Part shown: positions 53,487 to 62,496 of the stretch, one piece after another | Numbering within the stretch: the first letter of the stretch is position 1 | Layout of the letters: each line of letters starts with the position of its first letter | NCBI RefSeq assembly: GCF_011753055.1 | Contig: NZ_VWWJ01000012.1 | Coordinates: forward strand, 124,001 to 188,000 | Reading direction: 5' to 3' | DNA from: Burkholderia sp. Ax-1719 | GTDB taxonomy: Bacteria > Pseudomonadota > Gammaproteobacteria > Burkholderiales > Burkholderiaceae | DNA length: 64,000 nucleotides | Notes under the pieces: model-generated | What the model saw: the letters and a program-made list of their open reading frames with translations, nothing else | Databases searched by the model: none | What the model was told of the DNA's origin: nothing | Position numbers and translations under genes: made by a program

Positions 53487-54347
53487 TTAAGGCGTGACGT
53501 CGGTCTTGAACCACTTGAGTGCGAGCTTCTTGACCGTGCCATCGGCCTGCGCCGCGGCGATGGCGGTGTCGAACTTCGCCTTGAGGTCGGTGTCCTGCTT
53601 GCGGAAGGCGAGTCCTTCACCCGGGCCCCAGACCGGACCGGCGATCTGCGGCCCAGCCATCACGATGCTGCTGGAATCGGGCTTGCCTGCCGTGGCCGCG
53701 TAGTAGGTGACGTCGTCGAACGAGGCGTCGATGCGGCCATTGGCCAGATCGAGATCGCGCTCGGGCGAGGTCTTGTAGACGCGGATCGAGGCGACGTCCT
53801 TGAAGTTGTCGTTCACGAAGCGCGTGTAGATCGTGCCCGACTGCAGGCCGATGGTTTTGCCCTTGAGCGCCTTGCGCAGGCCGTCGATGGCGGGCAGATT
53901 GCTGCGCGCGTCGTTGTCGAGTTTCACCTGGCTCGCGTTCGTGCCGGCCTTCGGCAGGATCTTGGTGTCGGACACGGCGAAGGTGGCGGGGGTGGCGGCA
54001 TAGGGCTTCGAGAATGCGAGGATCTTTTCCCGGTCGGGCGTGATCGAAATCGCATCCATCAGGACATCGAACTTACCGGCCTGGAGGCCCGGAATCATGC
54101 CGTCCCAGTCCTGCGTAACCAGATTGCACTGCAGTTGCGCACGAGCGCAGAGATTGGCGACGAGTTCCGGTTCGAAGCCGCCGAGCTTGCCGCCCGGCAG
54201 CGTCAGGTTCCACGGCGCGTAGCTGCCGTCGAGAGCGATCGTCACCGTCTTCCATTCCTTCGCGCTGGCGTTGCCGCCTGCCAGCAGCGCCGCGCCGAAG
54301 GCGGCTCCGATCAGGGCCTTGAACAGTCTGGTGCACTTCACCTGCAT
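53487..54347 (-). CDS. Polar amino acid ABC transporter, periplasmic binding protein
   Basis: A 286-residue HisJ/ArtJ-type binding protein. Signal peptide FKALIGAAFGAALLAGGNAS, cleavage after ASA. Ligand-site segments are LDGSYAPWNLTLPGGKLGGF and KFDVLMDAISITPDREKIL. AAGGAG sits 7 bases before the ATG at 54347. As the first gene, it sets the operon's promoter; a 12-bp palindrome like HutC operators lies 64 bases upstream. The ligand is a polar or basic amino acid by family. Confidence 0.94.
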   Translation of the reverse strand: MQVKCTRLFKALIGAAFGAALLAGGNASAKEWKTVTIALDGSYAPWNLTLPGGKLGGFEPELVANLCARAQLQCNLVTQDWDGMIPGLQAGKFDVLMDAISITPDREKILAFSKPYAATPATFAVSDTKILPKAGTNASQVKLDNDARSNLPAIDGLRKALKGKTIGLQSGTIYTRFVNDNFKDVASIRVYKTSPERDLDLANGRIDASFDDVTYYAATAGKPDSSSIVMAGPQIAGPVWGPGEGLAFRKQDTDLKAKFDTAIAAAQADGTVKKLALKWFKTDVTP

Positions 54348-54785
54348 GTCGCCACTCCTTGTAGTCGAGCTAACCGTGATGAGGCGGGCGCACCGTGTGG
54401 CCCGTCCGTGTTGTCTAGACAAGATTGAGGCAACAAAATGCAGGACGCAAGCGCTTTTCAATAAAAACGGGGCGATCCAGGGAATGCCCTGGCAATCCTC
54501 TGTAAATGCACCGGAACGGCGCATTCCGTCGACCAATGGGGTGTCATTTCGGTGAATTGAAGCCCTTCGAATACGAATCAGCAATCCGAGAACGCTTCGA
54601 GTTAACTAGACGACTTAACGCGTACGATGCCCAGCGGGCGCTGCCGCCGCCGGGCGGTGTCATCGCGAGGTCATGCAAGAAAGCCATCGTTTCGCCGACA
54701 CTCACCGACACTCACCCTGCAAAACTTGCAGCGCGGCGTGCAGGCGCACGCGTGCTCGCGCTGTCCAGTCACGAGGCGATTCGAC
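54348..54785. other. Divergent promoter region
   Basis: 438 bases between the binding-protein gene and the phosphatase gene, which are divergent. It holds the HutC-like palindrome at 54411-54422. A GTTAA...TTAAC inverted repeat at 54601-54619 is a second possible site. Nothing else was found. Confidence 0.5.
54411..54422 (-). promoter_or_regulatory. HutC-like operator palindrome
   Basis: TTGTCTAGACAA, a perfect 12-bp palindrome (followed by G), matches the core of known HutC operators, which follow CTTGT-N4-ACAAG. It lies 64 bases before the first gene of the operon that ends with the HutC-type regulator. Confidence 0.6.
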
Positions 54786-56498
54786 ATGACGAAAAAGAAT
54801 ATTCCCGAGGCACCGTTCACCGACACCGCCAGCGGCGTTTCCCGCCGCGGCTTTCTGAAGCTCGCCGGCGCCTCCGGGTTTGCGAGTGCGGCAGGCGCGG
54901 CAGCGGCGCTTGGCGGCGTCGCCAAAGCCGATACGACCACGCCCGACGGCACGCCCGAGCAGATCCACCTCACCTGGGGCGCGGACCCGACGAGCGAAGT
55001 CGTGGTCTCGTGGGCGTCGCTTGCGGCGGCCACGCATCCGCGCGTGACCTATACGTCCGATCGCGGCCGCCGCGAACACGCCGATGCGATCCAGCGTACC
55101 TACACGGACGGCCTAACGGGCGTGGTCGTGTTCACCTACCACGCGCGCCTGAGCGGTCTGCACGCGGACACGACCTATCGCTACGAAGTCACCGCCGATA
55201 ACGATAGCCACGCCGGCAACCCGTTCAGCGCAAGCTTCAAGACCGCGCCGCGCGGGCGCAAGGCCTTCCGCTTCACGAGCTACGGCGACCTCGCCACACC
55301 GAACACGGGCTGGGTGCTCTCATCGCCGCAAAGCCGCTTCGCCGTGGAAGCCGTCGAGCGCTTCCAGCCGCTCTTTCACCTGCTCAACGGCGACCTCTGC
55401 TATGCGAACCTGAATCCCACGCACCAGACCGAGGTGTGGCGCGATTTCGGCAACAACAGCCAGACTTCGGCATCGAATCGTCCGTGGATGCCTTGCCCCG
55501 GCAATCACGAGATCGAGTTCTACAACGGCCCGCAGGGGCTGGATTCGTATCTCACGCGTTATACGCTGCCTGACAACGGCACGCGCTTCGCGGGCCGCTG
55601 GTACAGCTTCCGCGTGAGCAACGTGCTGTTCGTTTCCCTCGATGCCGACGACGTGGTCTATCAGGACGCGGCGGCCTTCGTGGCCGGCCCCGCGCCGCTC
55701 GTGCCGGCCGCCAGCACGGGCAATGCGCCGATCGCCGCGGGCACGTCGTTCTACGTGCGCGGCTACAGCAACGGCGAGCAGACGCGCTGGCTGGAAAAGA
55801 CGCTGCATCATGCGTCGAAGGACGACGACATCGACTGGATCGTCGTGCAGATGCATCAGGACGCGCTCAGTTCGTCGAAGACGGGCAATGGCTCGGACAA
55901 GGGTATCCGCGAGGCGTGGCTGCCGCTGTTCGACCGCTACGGCGTGGATCTGGTGGTGTGCGGCCACGATCACGATTACGAGCGCAGCTATCCGGTGCGC
56001 GGCTGCAATCACCATGCGGGCGTGGACGCGAAAACGGGCGAGCCGGTCGATACGCTGCAGCCGAAGCCCGTGCCCCACGCGCAACTCACGCAGGCGGGCG
56101 CCAACACCTTCGACACGAGCCACGGCACCATCCACCTGATTCTCGGCGGCGGAGGCACCAGCGCGCCGCTCGACGTCTATGGCGTGGATATCGGCAACGG
56201 CAATCCGCAGGCGCAGATCTTCACGAAGTCGAACCGGCCGATTCCGAATACGGCGGCGACGGCCGCGCCGGGTTCGTATGTGCGGCCCGGCGCCGATGCG
56301 CTGGAAGACGCGATCTGGTCCGCGCAGCGCGATACGGGTACCGGTTATGGGATTGCCGTGTTCGACGTGGACCCGGGCGAGCACGGCGGCAAGACCACCA
56401 TCACGATGAACTACTATCACGCGCCGGGCGCCGACCAGACGCCCACGCCGAACTACGAGCTCTTCGAGACGGTGACGTTGACGAAGTCGCGCGGCTAG
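54786..56498 (+). CDS. Tat-exported purple acid phosphatase-like metallophosphoesterase
   Basis: A 570-residue enzyme. The Tat signal (SRRGFLKLAGASGF, cleavage near VAKA) implies export of a folded, metal-loaded protein. The fibronectin-like N-terminal domain of purple acid phosphatases covers about residues 55-150 (PEQIHLTWGADPTSEVVVSW). The metallophosphoesterase domain has SYGDLA, LLNGDLCYA, PGNHEIE, VVQMHQD and CGHDHDYERSYP. It should hydrolyse phosphate esters in the periplasm. The ATG at 54786 is preceded by GAGG at 9 bases; the frame is open to 54627. It stands alone. Confidence 0.92.
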   Translation: MTKKNIPEAPFTDTASGVSRRGFLKLAGASGFASAAGAAAALGGVAKADTTTPDGTPEQIHLTWGADPTSEVVVSWASLAAATHPRVTYTSDRGRREHADAIQRTYTDGLTGVVVFTYHARLSGLHADTTYRYEVTADNDSHAGNPFSASFKTAPRGRKAFRFTSYGDLATPNTGWVLSSPQSRFAVEAVERFQPLFHLLNGDLCYANLNPTHQTEVWRDFGNNSQTSASNRPWMPCPGNHEIEFYNGPQGLDSYLTRYTLPDNGTRFAGRWYSFRVSNVLFVSLDADDVVYQDAAAFVAGPAPLVPAASTGNAPIAAGTSFYVRGYSNGEQTRWLEKTLHHASKDDDIDWIVVQMHQDALSSSKTGNGSDKGIREAWLPLFDRYGVDLVVCGHDHDYERSYPVRGCNHHAGVDAKTGEPVDTLQPKPVPHAQLTQAGANTFDTSHGTIHLILGGGGTSAPLDVYGVDIGNGNPQAQIFTKSNRPIPNTAATAAPGSYVRPGADALEDAIWSAQRDTGTGYGIAVFDVDPGEHGGKTTITMNYYHAPGADQTPTPNYELFETVTLTKSRG

Positions 56499-56549
56499 GG
56501 CGCGCGATCTCGCGCAACGCGGCGGCGTCCGGTCACGGTTTCAGACCAT

Positions 56550-57509
56550 TCAGACGAGACCGGGCGCCGCCGCCTGCAGCACGTCCACGCGTTTGGGCAC
56601 GAGCCCGAGTTCGTGGAAGGTATCGGCAATGACTTGCTGTTCGCCGAGGATCGGCTTCGTGATCGTGACCGTGCCAAATTCGGTGCGATCGATGGCCTGC
56701 TGCACGATCGGCGCGGGCAAACCCCACAGTTTCGCCAGTTCCGCCGAATACTCCGTGCGATGGGTCTTGCCCCATTCGTCGGTCTTCGAGATTTCGTCGA
56801 CGACGATGCGAATCACGTCCGGATTCTGGCGCGCGAAGTTCTGCGACGAAAAGTAAAAGCCACGATTGCCGTCTACCGACGTCGCGTCGGCGAGCAGGCG
56901 CGCGCCCAGCGTTGCCTGCGCGGCTGCATAAAACGGATCCCAGATCACCCACGCGTCGATCGAACCATTCTCGAAGGCCGCACGCGCGTCGGGCGGGGAA
57001 AGGAAAACGGGGCGGATGTCGCCGTAATCGAGGCCGTGCTTGCGCAGCAGTTGCACGAGGAAAAAGTGCACATTGCTGGCGCGGTTGAACGCAACGCGTT
57101 TGCCATTGAGATCCGCCACCTCGCGCAAGGGCGAGTTGCCCGGCACGATCACGGCTTCCGAGCGCGGGCGCGGCAGCGTCGCGGCCACATAGGCGAGCGG
57201 CGCACCGGCGGCCTGCGCGAAGATGGGCGGTGCGTCGCCCACGTCGCCGAAATCGATCGAGCCCACATTGAGCGCTTCGAGTTGCACCGGTCCTGCGTTG
57301 AATTCGGTCCAGGTGACGTTGACGCCCAGCGGCGCGAGACGCTTTTCCAGCGATCCACGGCCCTTGAGCAGGCTCAGCGCACCCTTCTGGTTACCGATGC
57401 GCAGCACGCGCGGCGTGGGGGCCGCCAATGCGCCTGACGCATGCAGGCCGGGGAGCGCTGCGGCGGCAGCGCCCAGCGAGAGTTTGAGAAAGTCGCGGCG
57501 TGTGCTCAT
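56550..57509 (-). CDS. Sulfonate-type periplasmic binding protein (SsuA-like)
   Basis: A 319-residue binding protein. N-terminal STRRDFLKLSLGAAAAALPG resembles a Tat signal, cleavage after ALAA. Ligand domain segments are VLRIGNQKGALSLLKGRGSL, GVNVTWTEFNAGPVQLEAL and NVGSIDFGDVGDAPPIFAQA, the pattern of aliphatic sulfonate (SsuA) proteins. No ssuB, ssuC or ssuD gene is adjacent, so its permease and ATPase must be elsewhere. It converges with the phosphatase gene. Confidence 0.9.
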   Translation of the reverse strand: MSTRRDFLKLSLGAAAAALPGLHASGALAAPTPRVLRIGNQKGALSLLKGRGSLEKRLAPLGVNVTWTEFNAGPVQLEALNVGSIDFGDVGDAPPIFAQAAGAPLAYVAATLPRPRSEAVIVPGNSPLREVADLNGKRVAFNRASNVHFFLVQLLRKHGLDYGDIRPVFLSPPDARAAFENGSIDAWVIWDPFYAAAQATLGARLLADATSVDGNRGFYFSSQNFARQNPDVIRIVVDEISKTDEWGKTHRTEYSAELAKLWGLPAPIVQQAIDRTEFGTVTITKPILGEQQVIADTFHELGLVPKRVDVLQAAAPGLV

Positions 57510-57746
57510 GGGATCGGTTCTGACTCGTTATGACAGGTTCAACCGATTCTACGAAGCGCGCCGCCAAAGCCTAACGATGGAGTTTTCCGATTGAAATCAG
57601 CGTGAGGACTAAGTGCCCGCCTGGCGGGTACGCGCCGCGGCCTTTCCTGTCCATTAGTTTCCCTGTCATCGAACAGACCGTTCAATGTGATACCGTGGGT
57701 GTTCAGAGCCAGCAGAACGTTTCGGTCGAACATCAGAAGGATGCTC

Positions 57747-58037
57747 ATGGAATTCAACAATGGCGCTGTACTCGAAGCTCTTCGACTTGCCTTGCATCGA
57801 CAGATCCCCTGGCACAAGCGTCCGGCCATTTTTACGGCGCTTCGCTCGCAAGGTCTGATCCAGATCGTGGATCAGAAACCGCCTCCCAGCACGCGTTACC
57901 TTCCCCCCTTGCAGATTGCCACGCTGACCGTTAAGGGTCAGAGCGAAATTAACCGCATCGAAGCCTCCAGCCATGTTTCCGGTTGGCTGGATGACGACTA
58001 CTTCGCAACGTTTCTTGCACAGGTTGCGTTCGCCTGA
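57747..58037 (+). CDS. Small hypothetical protein
   Basis: A 96-residue protein without signal peptide. AGAAGG at 57735-57740 is 6 bases from the ATG at 57747 and abuts the alternative ATG at 57741, so 57747 is chosen. It contains a basic N-terminal part (LRLALHRQIPWHKRPAIFTA) and a segment IQIVDQKPPPSTRYLPPLQI. Family unknown. It could be a small DNA- or protein-binding factor, but this is only a guess from composition. Confidence 0.5.
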   Translation: MEFNNGAVLEALRLALHRQIPWHKRPAIFTALRSQGLIQIVDQKPPPSTRYLPPLQIATLTVKGQSEINRIEASSHVSGWLDDDYFATFLAQVAFA

Positions 58038-58288
58038 AAACGCTTTAGCGCGCGCTTCACGTTTCACACCGCACACCACGACTCGGGGCGACGATCGCGC
58101 GCCCGCCCCGACCGTCGCCTTAAGGCCATTGCGCCAACTCTTTCAACGATTCCTCGCGTCTGGATAAACACTTCTTCATGATCCTGCATCGGGTTCGATA
58201 GGCTGACCTAACTATTCTCTCGTCACCGGGATGCGATCTACCGCATTCACAAACCGGTCAACGAATACGTTCTCTGGAGGATAGTTCC

Positions 58289-58567
58289 ATGAAGTCGCTC
58301 ATGCTCGTCGCTGCATTCGCCGGCGCAATCGTCACCACGTCCGCTTTCGCCCAGACCGCGCCGTCGCAGACCAGCCAGCCGGCCACGTCGACCCAGGTCG
58401 CAATGAACAACACGGCCACCGCATTCAACAACGACAACGGCGGTTGGGTACCGCCTTATGGTCAACCGGTGCATCAGAAGACGCGCGCCGAGGTCTACCA
58501 TGAACTCGTGCAAGCCGAGCAGGATGGTCAGCTCGCATATCTGAATTCCACGCTCTACGCGCATTAA
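58289..58567 (+). CDS. DUF4148 exported protein
   Basis: A 92-residue secreted protein typical of Burkholderiaceae. Signal peptide KSLMLVAAFAGAIVTTSAFA, cleavage before QTAPS. The DUF4148 motif KTRAEVYHELVQAEQDGQLA then YLNSTLYAH forms the C-terminus. The family's role is unknown. GGAGG precedes the ATG. A strong terminator follows at 58633. Confidence 0.92.
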   Translation: MKSLMLVAAFAGAIVTTSAFAQTAPSQTSQPATSTQVAMNNTATAFNNDNGGWVPPYGQPVHQKTRAEVYHELVQAEQDGQLAYLNSTLYAH

Positions 58568-58632
58568 GCCCTTGTTTTGCAGGCTTGTTGCGTTTCTCGC
58601 GCGACGCACGCTGCACGATTCAGGTCCATGCG

Positions 58633-58667
58633 AAAGCGGCACGCTCAGGCGTGCCGCTTTGCTTTTT
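58633..58667 (+). terminator. Intrinsic terminator
   Basis: Twelve-pair perfect stem AAAGCGGCACGC (58633-58644) with GCGTGCCGCTTT (58649-58660), loop TCAG, then GCTTTTT. It ends the DUF4148 transcript. Confidence 0.92.
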
Positions 58668-58764
58668 GCGCGACAGGTACACGGGTGCTGAGTCGCATGT
58701 GACCTGAGATCCCATAGGCGGTTACCTTTGGTTCAGGCGATGCGTTTGAGGGTATCCGACGCTG

Positions 58765-59490
58765 TCACGCGGATTTAGGCAGCGTGAGTTGATAGCCGTA
58801 TCGGCTGATGGTTTCGATGCGCACTTCGATGGCCTCTCGTTCGAGCTTGCGACGCAGCCGCGAGACCACGAGGTTCACCGTCGATGGATCGATATCGTCT
58901 TTCTCGGGCCACGCATAGCGGATCATCTGATCGCGCGGCACGGGCATGTTCGGCTGGCGCAGCAGGCATTCGACCAGCAGATATTCGCGGCGCGTGAGTT
59001 CGGCGCGGCGCGCGCCTTCGACGATCTCGCGCGTGCTCGCGTCGAGCAGCGGCGCAATGGCGTCGCTATCGGCGAGCGTCTGCGGACCCAGCGCGCCCAG
59101 CGTCGTGTGCGTGACCGGCGCAGCGCCCGTGCGCAGCAGCGCGAGCATGCGCTCATGCATTTCGATGAACGAGAACGGGTAGCGAAAGCACGCGTCAGCG
59201 CCTGCGCGCAGCAATTGCGAGCGCGCCTGGGCACTCGCCTCGATGCCGAGCACGGCGATGATGGTCGCACCGTTGGTCGCCTGGGCGAAGCGGGGGAGGA
59301 GCGTGAGCAACTCGGGCAGCATCGCGCCGTCGAGCGCCACGGCAATGACCGCATCGAACGATTCTTCGCCCGCGATATAGAGACCGTCGCGTAGTTCTTC
59401 CGCGCGTTGCAGGCTATGAGCGCTTTCCTGCAGGGCCTTTTGCAGCCAGGCGCCTTCGGCATGGCACGGCGAGATGAGGAGAATGCGCAT
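58765..59490 (-). CDS. Winged-helix regulator with degenerate receiver domain
   Basis: A 241-residue OmpR-like protein. The receiver has lost its key residues: the acidic pocket reads ILLISPCH, the phospho-acceptor position is Val51 (DAVIAVALDG), and the switch Lys is Tyr104 (CFRYPF). The C-terminal winged helix is well kept: LTRREYLLVECLLRQPNMPV, MIRYAWPE, VNLVVSRLRRKLE and ISRYGYQLTLP. It should bind DNA independently of phosphorylation. It is the third gene of a regulator-kinase-regulator operon, 21 bases after the kinase. The gene at 61789 is a close relative. Confidence 0.9.
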   Translation of the reverse strand: MRILLISPCHAEGAWLQKALQESAHSLQRAEELRDGLYIAGEESFDAVIAVALDGAMLPELLTLLPRFAQATNGATIIAVLGIEASAQARSQLLRAGADACFRYPFSFIEMHERMLALLRTGAAPVTHTTLGALGPQTLADSDAIAPLLDASTREIVEGARRAELTRREYLLVECLLRQPNMPVPRDQMIRYAWPEKDDIDPSTVNLVVSRLRRKLEREAIEVRIETISRYGYQLTLPKSA

Positions 59491-59511
59491 GGGATAGGTG
59501 TACGTGTTACA

Positions 59512-60963
59512 TCAGGTGAGCGCGCGCGGCCAGCATTGCACGCTCATGCGTACGCCGGGGCCGATGCTGCCGGCGGCGGCAATATCAGGCGCATCGTCGA
59601 TCTGCAGCGTGAAGTCGTGCACGCGCATCACGGCCGCGACCACGCTCAGGCCCAGCCCGGACCCTGCGATATGCCGCACGGCGTCGCCACGATAAAAGCG
59701 CTGGAGCACGGCGGCGCGCTCGGCGGGCGCGATGCCCAGGCCGTTATCGGCAACGGCGAGCAAAGGCCCGAGAGGCGTCGCGCTCAGCGTCACGCTGACG
59801 ATGCCGCCTTGCGGCGCGAACTTGATCGCATTGTCGATAAGGTTGCTGAAGGCTTCGAACAGCAGCGCGCGGTCGCCGTGAATTTCGCTCACGGCTTCAG
59901 TCTGCACGCGCCAGTCGATCTCGCGGCTTTCCGCAAGCGGCTCGTAAAGCTCGGCGAGTTCATCGACCAGCTCGCGCAGATCGACGGTCGCGAAACCACC
60001 ACGCCGATGCAAGGTGCCGATCTCGGAGATGCGCAGCATCGCGCGAAAACGTTCGAGCAGCTGGCCGGTTTCGGTGCGCGCGCGCTCCATCATGTCGGCG
60101 CCTTCGGCGTCGGCGCGCAGGCTCTCGCGCTCGGCGATGCGCGCGAGCAGTGTGTGCAGATGCACGAGCGGCGTGCGCAGGTCGTGCGCAATGCCATCGC
60201 ATGCGCCCTTGACTTCGCCCATCAAGCGCTCGACTTCATCGAGCATGTGGTTCACGAGATGCGCGAGCATGTCGAGTTCGTCGTCGCCGCCCACCGGCAG
60301 GCGCTGGTCCAGGTCGCCGCGCGCGATGCATTGGGTCACACGGCGGAATTCACGCACGCGGCGAATCTGCCGCAAGCCGAGCGCAAAGCCGCCCGTGGCC
60401 GCCGCCAGCAGCGCGAGCACCGCGCCGATCACCAGCGTGCGCACCATGAACTCGCGGATTTCCAGCACATTGGTCATGTCGCGCGCGACCACGAGATGCA
60501 TGCCGTTGGGCCGCACTTCGCCCATTGCGCGCACGATCGGCGATTGCACGCGGTCGCGCAGCGTGAGCGTATGCCGCAAGGTGCAGCCCACGCGATCGTA
60601 GGTGATGCTGGAGGGCGCTTCGAGCAGATCGCCCGCCACGTATTTGCCATCCGCCGTGAACACGCCGTAGTAGTTCACGTGCATGCGTTCATGCTCAAGG
60701 CGCTGATAGATCGCGTCGGGCAGTTGGGCGTCGGGAATCGAATCGAAGTAGATGAGCTGCCAGCTCATGATCGAATCGGTATCGCGCTCGATCGAGCGGC
60801 TGGCGCTCCATGCGATAAAGCCCACAAGCAGCGTCAGGACTACGCCGAACAGCGCTGTGTAGGCGCATAGCCAGCGAAACGTGGTGGTATGCCAGCGGCG
60901 GCGCGGCAGCGCGGGCGCGCTCAACACATTGGGCGCGGCGGAGGAAGACGGACGGCTCGACAC
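59512..60963 (-). CDS. Sensor histidine kinase
   Basis: A 483-residue kinase starting with GTG, 5 bases after the response-regulator gene. TM1 is at about residues 29-53 (LCAYTALFGVVLTLLVGFIA), the periplasmic sensor about 54-172, and TM2 about 174-196 (RTLVIGAVLALLAAATGGFA). HAMP follows, with His260 in DGIAHDLRTPL. The ATP site has NLIDNAIKFAPQGG, DNGLGI and GSGLGLSVV. It pairs with the regulator at 60969. A relative (62493-64000) is encoded upstream. Confidence 0.94.
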   Translation of the reverse strand: MSSRPSSSAAPNVLSAPALPRRRWHTTTFRWLCAYTALFGVVLTLLVGFIAWSASRSIERDTDSIMSWQLIYFDSIPDAQLPDAIYQRLEHERMHVNYYGVFTADGKYVAGDLLEAPSSITYDRVGCTLRHTLTLRDRVQSPIVRAMGEVRPNGMHLVVARDMTNVLEIREFMVRTLVIGAVLALLAAATGGFALGLRQIRRVREFRRVTQCIARGDLDQRLPVGGDDELDMLAHLVNHMLDEVERLMGEVKGACDGIAHDLRTPLVHLHTLLARIAERESLRADAEGADMMERARTETGQLLERFRAMLRISEIGTLHRRGGFATVDLRELVDELAELYEPLAESREIDWRVQTEAVSEIHGDRALLFEAFSNLIDNAIKFAPQGGIVSVTLSATPLGPLLAVADNGLGIAPAERAAVLQRFYRGDAVRHIAGSGLGLSVVAAVMRVHDFTLQIDDAPDIAAAGSIGPGVRMSVQCWPRALT

Positions 60964-60968
60964 GCGGT

Positions 60969-61652
60969 TTATCCAAGAATGTAGCCGGAGCCGCGCACTG
61001 TCTGGATCAGCGGCGGCACACCCGGCGGATCGATCTTCTTGCGCAGGCGGCCCATATGCACGTCGATCAGGTTGGTGCCCGGATCGAAATGGTAGCCCCA
61101 GACGGCTTCGAACAGCATGGTGCGCGTAATGGTCTTGCCCGCATGGCGCATCATGAATTCGAGCACGCGGTATTCGGTGGGCAAGAGCGCGACTTCTTCG
61201 CCGTCGCGGCGCACCTTGCGCGAGATGAGATCGAGTTCGAGCGGACCGACGTGCAGCGCCGTTTCGCGCGCAACCGTCGCAGCCTGGCGGCGGCGCAGCA
61301 GCACTTCGAGGCGCGCGGTCAGCTCTTCGGGATCGAAGGGTTTGGTGAGGTAGTCGTCGCCGCCTGCGCGCAGGCCGCGCACGCGCTCGTCGACGTCGCC
61401 CAGCGCACTGAGCATCAGCACCGGCGTCTGGATGCCGACGGTACGCATCGCAGTGAGAATCGACAGACCGTCGACGCCCGGCAACATCCGGTCGAGCGTA
61501 ATGGCGTCGTACTCGTCGCTCATGGCGCGCGCCATGCCGTCGCGGCCGTTGTCGACCCAGTCGACCACGAAACCGCGCTGCGTTAGTTCATTGACAATTT
61601 CATTGGCTGTGACGGCATCGTCTTCCACCGTCAATACGCGCACCTGACTCAT
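60969..61652 (-). CDS. OmpR-family response regulator
   Basis: A 227-residue regulator with a complete receiver: E10/D11/D12, phospho-acceptor Asp54 (ITLDRMLPGVDG) and Lys in YLTKPF. The C-terminal winged helix includes LLPTEYRVLEFMMRHAGKT and ends TVRGSGYILG. It is the first gene of the regulator-kinase-degenerate regulator set. It resembles the atypical regulator at 30075, which suggests common descent. Confidence 0.94.
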   Translation of the reverse strand: MSQVRVLTVEDDAVTANEIVNELTQRGFVVDWVDNGRDGMARAMSDEYDAITLDRMLPGVDGLSILTAMRTVGIQTPVLMLSALGDVDERVRGLRAGGDDYLTKPFDPEELTARLEVLLRRRQAATVARETALHVGPLELDLISRKVRRDGEEVALLPTEYRVLEFMMRHAGKTITRTMLFEAVWGYHFDPGTNLIDVHMGRLRKKIDPPGVPPLIQTVRGSGYILG

Positions 61653-61788
61653 TTCCTCGCACTCCGCCGCGCGTCACCTGCCCGGCCTCTCTCGAAGTGC
61701 AAGTTTACCGTCGTGAGGCCGCTGTGCCGCGCCAGCTTTCATGAAATTAATTTTAGGTTTGCAAATGCCTCACACACTTGCAAAGGGC

Positions 61789-62496
61789 TTACGGTCGGGC
61801 TCCGGGCGTTCCAGGCGGCCCTGACGGTTCCGCGCGCAGGTCGAGCTGGTAACCATAGCGGTTAATCGTCTCGATCTGCGTACGCGCGCCGTGGGTGATG
61901 AACTTGCGGCGCAGGCGCGAGACCACGAGGTTCACGCTGGACGGTTCGACATCGCCTTTCTCGGGCCACGCGTAGCGGATCAACTGCTCGCGCGCGACGG
62001 GCGCGTTGGCGTGGCGCAGCAGGCATTCGACCAGCAGGTACTCGCGCGTGGTGAGCGAGATACGCCGGTCTTCTTCGACCAGGTCGCGCGTGAGCGGGTC
62101 CAGTCGCGCGAGGGTAGGGCCGGCCTGGGCGAGCGCGGTGCGGCGCAGGGCGAGCATGCGTTCCTGGATTTCGAGCACCGACCAGGGCTGCACGAAGCAG
62201 GCGTCCGCGCCGGCGCGCAAGAGGCGCGCGCAGTCGGCGGGCGTCGCACGCGTGAGCGCGATCACGACGGCGGGCGCCTCGGGCAGGCGCGTGAAGGAGG
62301 CAAGCGCCTCGCTCAGGCCGTCGTGCGCGTGCGCGCCGCTCGCGCACAGGATCACGGTGTCGAACGATTCGTGCGAGGCGAGGTAGACGGCGTAGTAGAG
62401 GTTGTCGGCAACCTCGACGCTATTGAGGCTTTCGCTCAGCGCCTTGTATAGATAGCTCCGCTCCGCGTCGGAGGAGGAGCACAGCAGAACTCTCAT
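61789..62496 (-). CDS. Winged-helix regulator with degenerate receiver domain (second copy)
   Basis: A 235-residue relative of the protein at 58765. The acidic pocket reads VLLCSSSD, the phospho-acceptor position is Cys51 (DTVILCASG), and the switch Lys is Gln103 (CFVQPW). The winged helix is conserved (LTTREYLLVECLLRHANAPV, LIRYAWPEKGD, VNLVVSRLRRKF, INRYGYQLDL). The last 15 residues are Pro/Gly-rich. It overlaps the kinase gene stop by 4 bases (ATGA), so it is translated with it. Confidence 0.9.
   Translation of the reverse strand: MRVLLCSSSDAERSYLYKALSESLNSVEVADNLYYAVYLASHESFDTVILCASGAHAHDGLSEALASFTRLPEAPAVVIALTRATPADCARLLRAGADACFVQPWSVLEIQERMLALRRTALAQAGPTLARLDPLTRDLVEEDRRISLTTREYLLVECLLRHANAPVAREQLIRYAWPEKGDVEPSSVNLVVSRLRRKFITHGARTQIETINRYGYQLDLRAEPSGPPGTPGARP

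Noticed and set aside
54601..54619. GTTAA...TTAAC inverted repeat as a second HutC site
   Set aside because: The repeat lacks the TTGT/ACAA core and is 250 bases from the first gene; not strong enough to list as a site.
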